From Nelumbo lutea (taxonomy: Eukaryota; Streptophyta; Magnoliopsida; Proteales; Nelumbonaceae), in contig JAKGHH010000005.1 in NCBI GenBank assembly GCA_022828595.1, forward strand, positions 56,663,655 to 56,727,654: DNA of 64,000 nt, in the 5' to 3' direction. Under the pieces are notes generated by a model that saw nothing but the letters and a program-made list of their open reading frames with translations, did not search any database and was not told the origin of the DNA. Within the stretch, counting starts at the first letter, position 1, and each line of letters opens with the position of its first letter. The position numbers and the translations under genes are program-made. This document shows, one piece after another, positions 32,801 through 44,800 of the stretch.

Positions 32801-35800
32801 TTTATGAAGTTCAACTCTTTGTTACCTTCTTTTTGCTTGTGGAAGGTGGGAAGCGGATCTAGTATTAGATTTTTGGGAGGATGATTGGTCTGGAGGTGCT
32901 ATGAAAGTGGAAAGGTTGAGGGCGTGCAAGCAAAGTCATGATAAGTGGAGAAGATGCAAAAGATGAATGTAAAGGCTCTCGTGTTAGTGTGGCTGACAAG
33001 TGTACTGCAACTAAACAGAAACAAGGTGTTTCAGCAAATGGGCTTTCAAATGGACTAGGGCCCAATTTAGAGCTGATATCTACTGCAACTAACTTTGGGC
33101 CTAAGGTGTGTTCGATTAATGAAGGAGCTGGGCCTTTGAAGATTTCAGAACAAGTTAAATCTGGCCTAAACCGAAACAAGGTGTTTCAGTAAATGGGCTT
33201 TCAAATGGACCAGGGCCCAACTTAGAGCTAAGGTTACATGCTTCTTTAAGTGACCACGTGATGAGAGAGGCAAAGAAAATAGGTGACGGTAAAACAGGTC
33301 TATCGTTGTCCCAAGCTCAGCCCTGTTCGAAGGTTCCCACTGTTAATGCTGCAGAAAAGCTGTCTTGGAGACCGAGGCTGGTCTCCTACTCCACCAGCTC
33401 TGAACGACCAAATCCAAGGTATAGCAGAAGCAAAGAGGAAGAAGATGAGTTTGATTCAGATTGGGTAAACTATGAAGGGGAAAAGACTAATGAGGAAATT
33501 TCTGGAGGTTCTAGTATAGGCAGCGCCAAAAGTAGGTGTGTGTAGAGAACAGTGATGTGGGCCCCACAGCTGTGGTCCCACTCTGTCCGTAGGGTAGAAT
33601 GTAGCTAGTCACAGCTGTGGTTATTTTTCTGTTCTGTTATCTCTAGTTTCAGTTTTATATTGTTTGTTATTTGTTAGCAGTTATGATGTAAACACCAAGG
33701 GCAGATATGTCATTTCATGTAACTAGCATAACCTATATATACTAACTTAAAGTGGCGGCGGCAAAATATTGACATTCTGTTCTTCTCCTAAAATTCTGTG
33801 TTCTATTGCTCTTCCACCACTCTTTCCTCTACATCTTCTTCACATTCTCTTCTCATCGAACCTGAAATCTCTTAGTGATCAAGACTGAATAATAGTCTTG
33901 ACAACCTACAGTGTGGAAAAAGTTTAATGGAGGAAATGGAAATGGGAACAAGACTGCTGTTCAAACCTTCTTCACCAGCCCCCACTGGACTTCCTTTGGA
34001 CTCTTAGAAGTGCTACAGACCAATATACCTCGGTTAGAGATGGAGCAGATCCTATCCTTGTCCAGAGACAAAGCCAAGTTGTTTGTAGAGGGAAATGACA
34101 TTGGAAATGGACTTCCCCTACAGATGATCTTGACCTTCCAATTGCAGTCCGTAAAGGGAAACGACATTGTACCACATCCACAACTCACTGTATTTCCCAT
34201 TTTTTATCCTATGATCGTCTATCTCCTACCTACAGGTCCTACCTTAGCTCCATTTTCAATGTCTCCATTCCAAGAACAGTGCAAGAAGCCCTATCCATCC
34301 CTGAATGGAAAGATGCAATGCAAGTTGAGATGGATGCTCTATTGAAGAACAACACCTGGGAGGTAGTTGATTTGCCAAAAGGAAAGAAACAAGTTGGATG
34401 TAGATGGGTATTTACGGTGAAGCATAATGCAGATGGATCTATTGAGAGGTACAAAGCTCGGTTAGTTGCAAGAGGATTTACACAGATTTATGGCATAGAT
34501 TACTTGGAGACATTTGCACCGGTAGCCAAGATGACTACTATTCGAGTTCTCTTGTCTCTTGCAGCAAGTCACACCTGGCCTTTATACCAAATGGATGTGA
34601 AAAATGCCTTTCTGAATGAAGATCTGCAGGAAGAAGTTTACATGCGTTTGCCTCCTGGATTCTATGATGCAGAAGTAGGTAAGAAGGTCTGCCGACTCAA
34701 CAAGGCTTTGTATGGTTTGAAACAGTCACCTAGGGCTTGGTTCAATAGATTCAGACTAGCACTTGTGAAGTTTGGATATATACAGGCCCAGTCAGATCAT
34801 ACCCTATTCATCAAGAGGGTGGAGTCCTCTTTGACACTATTGGCAGTATATGTTGATGATATTGTGGTCACAGGGAATGATAGCCATGAGATTGAGTCTC
34901 TTAAACAGCTTCTTCACCAAGAATTTGAGGTGAAGGACCTTGGTGTACTTCGGTATTTTTTGGGTATTGAGGTTGTTAGATCCAAACAGGGGATCTTTAT
35001 ATCTCAAAGGAAATATGTCCTAGACCTGTTGGCAGAAACTGGAAAGTTAGGTGTCAAGCCTGCAGATACACCAATTGAACAGAATCACAGGATTAGTGCC
35101 GAGAGTGGGGAGCTTCTGGAAGACAAAGTTATGTTCCAACAACTGGTAGGAAAGCTCCTATATCTCTGCCTCACTCGGCTAGATATTACCTATGCTGTTA
35201 GTGTTGTCAGCCAGTACATGCATTCTCCTAGAACCACACATCTTCTTGCGGCAGAAAGAATCTTAGCTTACTTGAAGAGATGCCCAGGTAGGGGCATACT
35301 TTTCAAGAACAACAATCACATGAAGGTGGAGGTTTATACTGATGCAGATTGGGCTGGGAGTGTTGATGACAGAAGGTCTACCTCGGGATATTGCGCCCTT
35401 GTGGGAGGAAACCTTGTCTCCTGGAGAAGTAAGAAACAAAGTGTTGTCTCCCGGTCAAGTGCTGAAGCAGAATACAGGTCCATGGCCGTTGGAGTGGCTG
35501 AAATTCTATGGCTAAGATCTCTACTTGAGGAGTTGGGTATTGAGTATGAGAAGCCCCTGATGCTGTACTGTGATAATCAAGCCGCCATTAATATAGCACA
35601 TAATCCAGTACAGCATGACAGAACCAAACACATTGAAGTTGACCATCATTTTGTGCGAGAGAGGGTCTCATCTCAAGAAGTATGCCTCCCTTACATCACA
35701 TCCAGTATGCAACTAGCAGACATTCTTACTAAAGCCGTATCAAGAAAGAAGCTAGAGGCGGATCTATCCAAGTTGGGAATGATGAACATATACTCCCAAC

Positions 35801-38800
35801 TTTAGGGGGAGTGTAGAGAACAGTGATGTGGGCCCCACAGCTGTGGTCCCACTCTGTCCGTAGGGTAGAATGTAGCTAGTCACAGCTGTGGTTATTTTTC
35901 TGTTCTGTTATCTCTAGTTTCAGTTTTATATTGTTTGTTATTTGTTAGCAGTTATGATGTAAACACTAAGGGCAGATATGTCCTTTCATGTAACTGGCGT
36001 AACCTATATATACTAACTTAAAGTGGCGGCGGCAGAATATTGACATTCTGTTCTTCTCCTAAAATTTTGTGTTCTATTGCTCTTCCACCACTCTTTCCTC
36101 TACATCTTCTTCACATTCTCTTCTCATCGAACCTGAAATCTCTTAGTGATCAAGACTGAATAACAGTCTTGACAACCTACAGTGTGGAAAAAGTTTAATG
36201 GAGGAAATGGAAATGGGAACAAGACTGCTGTTCAAACCTTCTTCACCAGCCCCCACTGGACTTCCTTTGGACTCTTAGAAGTGCTACGGACCAATATACC
36301 TCGGTTAGAGATGGAGCAGATCCTATCCTTGTCCAGAGGCAAAGCCAAGTTGTTTGTAGAGTGTCTTCCTCATCTCTGCAATCAGCAAGCAAAGCTACAG
36401 ATCTATCCCCCTCCCCGGCTTGCACTTCAAAGGTTGGTTTGGAGGAGAATCCCTGATTTAAAAGCCCTTTAGTCCAGTCTTCTGCGGAACTTAGTGCAGA
36501 CCCTTTGAAGCCTGGTATGTTGTGCCAATCCTCTTTGGTTCCTTCTTGTGATTTGGCTAATCCTCCTCTCTCTCCTGTTGTCTTGTCTGTGCAGCCTGCA
36601 GGTGTTTCCAGGTCCTGCCCAACAGCTTCCATTCCTAGCGACTCGGTAGGAGTAACAGAAGAGATAGGGGCTGGTGAGGCTGTAGAAGGGTCTGAGGAGG
36701 AATGGGAGTGAATCTGGGAATTAATAGTGATCCTTTTCGAGCAGTTGGTAGAGGTGGAAATTAATTCCAGGTTGGGGTCAGAGAGGGGGCTGAACTTATT
36801 GGGACTACTTCTAAGGAGAAAGAGAGGGAAATTAATAAGAGTGGTGCTGGAACTAAAAAGGCAATTAACAAATTTAGCAAGGATTAGAAAAAAGGACAAG
36901 AAGTAACTCAGATAAAAGCTCCAAACAAAGGGGAGGGAGAGAATTAAAGAAGAAAAAAATAGATGAGTGAAGTCAAAAGATTTAGGTGGTGTGGATTATG
37001 AAAGAGGAGGCACAGTAAGGAAGGAGAGAAAGCTGGGTTAAATTAAGCTGAGTCTTTGGGCCTTTTTGCTTATTTTTCCATGAAGATAATCAATTGGAAT
37101 GTGAATTGGGGAGTTCAAAAAAAAGAAGTGTAAATAGGGAAGTCCTTAGGAAAGAGAAGCCGACCATTGTCTTAATTCAAGAGTCAAAGCTGACAGAGGT
37201 GGATAGAAGATGGGTGAGGAGTGTATGGTCAGCTAGAGGGTTAAACTGGGCGTTTACACAATCATGGGGAGCATCAGGGGGCATCATTATAATATGGAAG
37301 AATGAAGAGATGGACTGTACTGAAGAACTAATTGGCAATTTTACAGTAACAATCAAATTGAGAAGGAAAGAGGATGGTTTTGAGTGGGCCTTAACCAATG
37401 TCTATGGACCTAACTCGTATAGGAAAAGGGATGATTTTTGGGAGGAGCTTGCAGCCAGTAGGGGTCTTTGGAATGGACCGTGGTGTTTGGGGGATGATTT
37501 TAACGTCATAAGATTCCTAAGTGAAACTACCAATCCAAACCATAGGGTCACCTCCAGCATGAGAAAGTTCAACCTATTTGTGGATTCATATGAACTGAGA
37601 GAGCTACCCATGTTGCAACCAAACCTCACTTGGTCCAATTTCCAAGAACCCTTGTGTTGTAAACTAGATAGATTCTTTATTCTCTTTAGATTTCAAATTT
37701 GCGTGGAGGGGACTGGCAATAAGGGCTCTCCCTAGACCTACTTCAGATCATTTTCCAGTTAGGTTATCCCAAGAAAACTTAGGAGGGGGGCCATGCCCTT
37801 TCCGGTTTGAGAACATGTGGTTGCTTCATCCTGATTTTATAAAAAAAGGTTCAATTGTGGTGGGAAGAAGACCAAGTGGAATTTAGGTGGAAAGAGTACA
37901 AGTTTTATAAAAAGCTACATGCCTTGAAAGCTAGAATCAAAGCCTGGAATAAGGAGGTTTTTGGAAGAGTGGAAGAAAGAAAAGAGTGGGTTGCCAATAG
38001 GATTCAAGAAATTGATGGAGGTGAGGCAGAGAGGAGATTGATAGTAGGAGAGAGGGAAGAGCGTTGGAAGCTGAAACAAGAGTTGCAGGAAATCGTTAGG
38101 AAAGAGGATAAGTTTGAGACAAAAATCTAGGTGTAAGTGTCTGGAGGAGGGAGACAAGAATACTAAATTTTTTCATACCTTAGCAAATGGAAGGAAGAGG
38201 AAGAATGGGGAGGCTGAAATGGAATGGGGAAGTGATTACATGTGAGGAGATAGCAAGATCTTTTGTGGAGCATTTCAAATCCATTTATGGCAGCCCAAGA
38301 AGAGAGAGAGAAGAAATTTCTGACCTTGATTGGCTTCCAGGGAATAGAGTTTTGATGGATCAGCTAGAAAAGAATTTTGAGGTCCAAGAAGTAAAAGATG
38401 CTATTTTTTTCAATGGAAAGATCTAAAGCCCCAGACTCATATGGTTTCACGGTGGTCGTTTACCAAAATTGCTAGGATATTATAGGTGATGATTTAATGG
38501 AGGTCTTCTTGGAATTTCTTTAAGAGAGGTAATTAAGAGAGGTAAGATAAATTCGGATGCCAATGCTACTTTCATTGCTCTGATTCCTGAAAAGGTAAAT
38601 GCAAACCACCCAAAGGATTTTAGGCCCATAAGCCTAATTGGTAGTATGTATAAGGTAATCTCAAAGGTCTTGGTAGAAAGAATAAAAAAGGTACTACCAT
38701 CCTTGATTTCTCCGAACCAAGGGGCATTTTTGTCAGGAAGACAAATTATTGATCAGATCCTTATTGCCAATGAATGTGTGGATTACAGAAAAAGACAAGG

Positions 38801-41800
38801 AGAAAAGGGCTTGATTTGCAAATTGGACTTAGTGAAGGCTTATGATTTGGTGGATTGGGGTTTTTCACTAGAAGTATTGAGAATTAGAGGATTTGGAGAG
38901 AGGTGGTGCATGTGGGTTAAGCGTTGTATCTCTTCATGGCACTACTCCATTCTAGTTAATGGGGTAGCGAAGGATTTCTTCCCGATAAAGAGAGGATTAA
39001 GACAAGGGGACCCTCTTTCTCCTTTCCTTTTCAGCTTGATAGTTGATGTGTTGAGTGTCCAGATTACTAGAGCCGATGCTAGAAATTTGCTTAGAAGGTG
39101 GAGAATAGGGAGGGAGGAAATAGTTGTAATCCACCTTTAATTTGTTGATGACTTAATTCTTTTTTTGTGAAGGAGACCTGAAGGAGTTGGAAAATTTAAA
39201 GGTCTTGGTAAGGAATTTTGGAAAGGTCTCCAACTTAAGAGTAAATTGAAATAAAAGTTGTGTAGCTGGAATTAATAGGCAAGAAGCAGAGGTGGCATCT
39301 TTGTCTAGATCTCTAGGTTGTGAGGTAAGTGATTGGCCTCTTAAGTATTTAGGCTTACCTTTGGGAGGAAACCCGAGGTTAGAAAGCTTTTGGTACCCAA
39401 TTTTGGAAAGATTCTCAAAGAGACTAGTGGGTTGGAAAAGGAACTACATCTCTTTAGGGGGTATAATCACTTTAATTAAGTCAACACTAGTAAATTTGCC
39501 AGTGTATTTTTTGTCTTCCTTCAAATTGTCTGTTAAGATTGCAAACTAGGTGGAAAAAATAATGAGAGATTTTCTGTGGGATCCTGGAGATACTAAAAAG
39601 GATCATAGGGTAAAATGGGAAGTGGTGTCTAGAAAGAAAGATAAAGGGGGCTTAAAGATTGGAAATGTTAGAATAAGAAGCATAACTTTGTTAGGCAAAT
39701 GGTTATGGAGGTTTCCTAAGGAGCAAGAGAGTTTATGGCATAAGGTGATAAGAAATATTCATGGAATGGCGGCAAATGGATGGGACACTGGACTTGACCC
39801 AAGGGCTTCACGCTTTTCCTTGTGGAAAGATATTGTTGGTATCTTACCTATCTTCTTTCCTTCATCAGGTATGATGCTTGCGTGTGTAATAAGATTCTTT
39901 TTTGGGAGGACTTGTGGATTGGGGAATCTCCCCTTAAGGATAGATTCCTGAACCTATATTCCCTTTCTTTGAAAAAATTTTGATTTATCTCTTCTTTTTG
40001 TGTTTCTAGGATTCTTGGGATCTGGGACTAAGGAGAGGTTTGAGGGACTCAGAAGTGGGTTTGGTAGATGATCTTTTTTCTCTTCTAAGCTCACTTTTTC
40101 TAGGCCACTCTTCTCCTGACAGTAGAATTTGGACTGAAACTTCTATAGGTAGTTTTTCTTGTTCTTCGTTTTTCAATGCTATGGTCCTTCCTCTTAACCC
40201 AGTTACCTCCTTTCCTATTAAAGAAGTATGGAGCGCTCTAGTACTCCCAAAAGTAAGGTCTTTTTGTTGGGAAGTGATTCTCCAAAAAGAAATCAATACC
40301 TTGGAAGTGCTTCAAAGAAAGAGACCAAATTGGTGCTTGTCCCCTCATGTCTGTAGCCTTTGCTTGAGGAATGGTGAGATGGTGAATCACCTATTAATTT
40401 ATTGTCCTTTTAGTGCTCTTATTTGGGATTGGTTCTCCTCTCTCTTTGATTGTAGGTGGACTCCCCCCACAAGCGTAGTGGAATTATTTGACCCTAGCTT
40501 TTTCTGACAACCAAAGAAGAAAGGAAGGGTGATGTGGAGAACAATGAGGGCAGCTATCTTTTCCAAGGGAAAGAAAAATCAGCTCCTGAAGTTATTGAAG
40601 GGATCACCATCAAGGCAGTACATTGGCTGAAAACTCGACTTGTTCAAGGATGTCTTCATAGATGATTTGATTGGAGGCTGGAGTATTTTAGCAAGATCTT
40701 CTATTTTATCACCTACCATACAAGCATTTTGGTCCCCTTCTTTGCAGTGTAATGTCAAACTGAACTTTGATGGCAGCTCTCTTAGGAACCCTAGACCTTT
40801 TGGAATAGGGGGTGTGTTTAGAGATGCGGAAGGAAAAATCCTAGCTATGTATTCTGGTCCAGTAGGTTTAGGGAACTCGCTTAGAGCTGAAGTGTTGGCT
40901 CTCCTCTAGGGGCTCAGATTGGCCAAGCAATTGGGCTTTCAACAGTTAGAAGTGGAGGGAGATGCAAAATTAGTAGTAGGTTGGCTGCAATCAAATAGTT
41001 TGGGAACATGGTCCCTTACACAACCTGTAAGGGAATTATTGAGCCTCATAAGGGAGCTGGGTGCACAAGTTTATTGGTCTAGGAGGTCAGCAAATGCTTT
41101 AGCTGACAACCTAGCAAAGCAAGGGGTGAATCAGGAGGTTTTGTTTTGGGCAGTGTTGCAAGTTATTTTTCTGTTCAGGGGTCACTTTCACTTTAGAGTG
41201 TGGCAGTTGTTCTTCTGTTTTTAGAAGATTGTACAATTTGTGTGAGAAGGAAGTATCTATTTCTAACTACTATGAGGTTAATAATGGTGCTGTAGTCTGG
41301 TGTCCAAAATTTAGAAGACCTTTATTAGATTGGGAGGCAGAAGAATGTGTGGAGCTGTTGTCCAAGCTTCAGGAACTGGAAATTGATCCTTTGGCTGCTG
41401 TTATCAAATGGTGGAAAAATGTAAAGATGAGAGATTTACTGTCAAATCCATGTATACTGCTTTAATGAGGTCCCAGGTAGAGGCTGATGTAATTAAAGGA
41501 GTATGGAGGAGACCTGTCCCCCTAAGAATCAAAGCTTTCGCATGGCTGATTTCTAGAGGCTGAATTCTTACACAGGACATATTGAAGAAAAGAGGCTATC
41601 GATTCCCAAACAGATGTATACTTTGTTTTGCTGAAGAGGCTATCCATCAATAGATCCATTAAAATTGCAGCTTTTCCTTTTATGGTTCAAATACATCTAT
41701 GCAATAACTTGTTTGGATGTTCTCTCTTTGCAGATCAAATTATTTTGACAACTCTTTCCTTTGATAATTTATGGTTCTTGAAAGTTCATGACGGAAATCA

Positions 41801-44800
41801 ATTTGCTTTATATTGTAGTTCATTGGAAATGTGCATGGAGATGAACCTGTTGGCCGGGAGCTACTGTTACTCTTAGCAAATTGGTTATGTGATAACTACA
41901 TGAAGGATCCCTTGGTACTACCTAATTCCTTACTGGAAAACCTTCTCCATTACTTTGTACTTGAAAAAACTTAATGAACTATTGAACTTTTTGACTTGTA
42001 GTTTTAATTCCTTCATAATTCATGTTGTTGCTCCTATTAAGATGCCTTTCTTGTTGCCTATTTTATATAAGACTTGAGGTTGGTTAGATGCATATGTTTT
42101 GTTATTATTATCATTATTTGCATAAGTTTGTTTCAGTTCATGTACAGTTGATCTAGTAGGGTTTGATGTAATTTCTTATGGGAATCATATAACCTATTAA
42201 AACTTCTTAGTATACCAACTGGAACGTGACCTTGAGATGTAATTTATTTGTTTTATGGAGATGTTCTTTTTACCTTTTTTCTTTCTTTCTTTCTTTTTGT
42301 AGCACTGCCATCATTTTAAATTTGGTTTTGGTTCTTACAGGCAACATTGATCATAAGAGATGTTCACCTCCATATACTTCCAACAATGAACCCTGATGGG
42401 TTTTCACTTAGGAGACGTGGTAATGCAAACAATATTGACCTAAACCGGGATTTCCCAGACCAAGTCAGTATCATTTTATGCACCAGTGGTTGAAATACAT
42501 ACCTTTAATCCCCTCCCCCTACTTCCTCTCTATGTATTTGATCTTCTTATCCATTGATTTTTCCCTCTTGGACTAAAGATCAATGAGCAATATTGGTTGA
42601 CTTGAAATTCACAGTTCTTTCCCATGAACAATGATTTGAATTCACGGCAACCTGAAACTAAAGCAATTATGAATTGGTTGAAAGAGAGACATTTTACAGC
42701 ATCAGCCAGCTTGCATGGGGTAACACTTCTTTTCTGTTTCTCTACATATTAACTTTAATAAGGCAGCACTTTTGTCATTTGATAGCTTTAGCATTGCATG
42801 GGGTAACACTTCTTTTCTGTTTCTCTTCATATTCACTTAGTTTCATATAAAGGGATTTAACTGAAAAGCTGCCGGAAGCATCTCATCTCCATCTTCTTGC
42901 ATATGTCACACCTGGTTGTGGAAGATTGTTGTTCAACAATCTAATCATGGATTCCAGCTCTTCTATTTAAGTTCCTCTTAAAAGAGGGACTCCAGATGAC
43001 TTTGCCACCAATAATTTCATATAAATTTTCCACCCTTGCTTCTTTATTTGCCAGCATAAAAAGAGTTGGGAGTCTGTTTGTTAGAGCTCTGTCATCGCAC
43101 CAGTTTTCATCTCCAAAAGCTAACTCTGTCCTAGAGCCAACCTAAGAGCTACACCCCGCTGAAACTTCTCTTGGAATCTTTCCAAACCTCTCCATATGGA
43201 ACAGCCATAACAAAGAAGAAACTAATATATAAACCTACAAAATGGATATTTTAGTTTAATAGTGACTACTTTGTTATTATAATTACAAAAAATAAAGAAT
43301 ACAAGAGTATTTCACAGTGCCATGTCCAAAATAGCTAGGGGATTAAACAAGGTGACCCTCCATGGGCGCCTTGACAAATACATTTATACACCTAAAAGTA
43401 CAAGATGTAAACCAGTCCTCAAAAATAGGTGTAAACTTGAAAATTAGAGAGAAAAAGGAGGAAGAAAAGTAAGAGCAGCAGTACAAGAGAAGAAGATGGA
43501 GAAAAGAGGAGGAAGAAGAAGAAAGGTTCAAATAATCCTTCCCTTTCTTCTCTAATCCCTTTTACTAAAAATTAATGTTAAAATAATTACAAGTATGCCA
43601 CTTAAGTGGGTGGCCAGCTAGGCAGTAACATAAAGAGATCAAACAAAAAAGAAATAGCAGGCCTGTTAAGAGAGGCCCATTAGCTAACAGGAAAATAGAA
43701 AAAAAATATTACAAGAGAAGATACTAGGACCCATTCGGCCTAGTCTCTTTACACTCCCCCTCAAGCTGAGCATAGATGTCAATCATGCCCAACTTGCTTA
43801 TATAGTGTGTCATTTTCCCTCTAGGAACTCCCTTGGTCAAGATATCAGCCAATTGTTCGTCTGATGTGATGAATGGCAAACAAACTTCTCCTGAGGAAAC
43901 TCTTTCCCTTATAAAATGTCTATCAACCTCAATGTGCTTAGTTCTGTCATGTTGAACAGGATTATGTGCAATATTGATAGCTGTTTGGCTGTCACAGTAG
44001 AGCATCAGTGGCTTCTCATAGTCAACCCCCAATTCTTCTAAAAGGGATCGTAGCCACAGTAATTCTGACACACCATGTGCCATTGCCCTGTATTCTGCTT
44101 CAGTTGAGAATCTAGGAACTATAGACTATTTCTTACTCCTCTGTGACAATGTTCCCAGCGACCAGAGCACAATAGCTTGAAGTGGATCTCCTATCATCAA
44201 TACATCCTGCCCAATCAGCATTAGTGAAAGCTTCCAGCTTCATGTGTCCATGTTTGGCAAATAGAATACATTTCCCTGGAGTACCTTTCAAGTAACACAT
44301 AACCCTTTCTACAGTAGCTAAATGAGTATCTCTGGGAGAATGCATAAATTGACTAATAACACTCATTGAGTAAGAAATGTCCGACCGAGTCATGCAAAGA
44401 AATAACAACTTCCCAAGCAGTCTCTGAAACACTCCCTTATCAGATAAAAGGTCACCATCTGTAGCAGAAAGCTTATGATTGGGATCAATAGGAGTGGAGA
44501 TTGGTTTAGCTCCAAGTTTACCAGTCTCAGCAAGGAGGTTAAGGACATATTTACGCTGAGAAATGAAGATACCATCCTTAGATCTAGCAACTTCAATGCC
44601 CAAAAAATACCGAAGATCTCCCAAATCCTTGATCTCAAATTCAAAGTTAAGAAATCTTTTGAGTTTACTGACCTCTTGAGTGTCATTACCCGTGACCACA
44701 ATATCATCAACATAAACTATCAAAAAGGTCACCAGAGAGCCATTTCTCTTCAAGAACAGGGTATCATCAGATTGAGTTTGTGTATAACCAAAGGAGACAA

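Larger units (their letters stand above)
33541..36181 (+). mobile_element. Ty1/copia LTR retrotransposon, 5' half missing
   Basis: Two 370-bp LTRs (33541-33910 and 35812-36181) start TGTAGAGAAC and end CAACCTACA. GTGTG lies on both outer sides (33536-33540 and 36182-36186) as the 5-bp duplication. Only the reverse transcriptase/RNase H end of pol is inside; gag, protease and integrase are absent, and no primer-binding site follows the 5' LTR. A polypurine tract (TTTAGGGGGAG) precedes the 3' LTR. Sense orientation within intron 5. Confidence 0.9.

Noticed and set aside
41628..41876. Open frame ending inside exon 6 of the carboxypeptidase
   Set aside because: It reads exon 6 in the wrong frame; the true frame gives [12 protein letters not shown].
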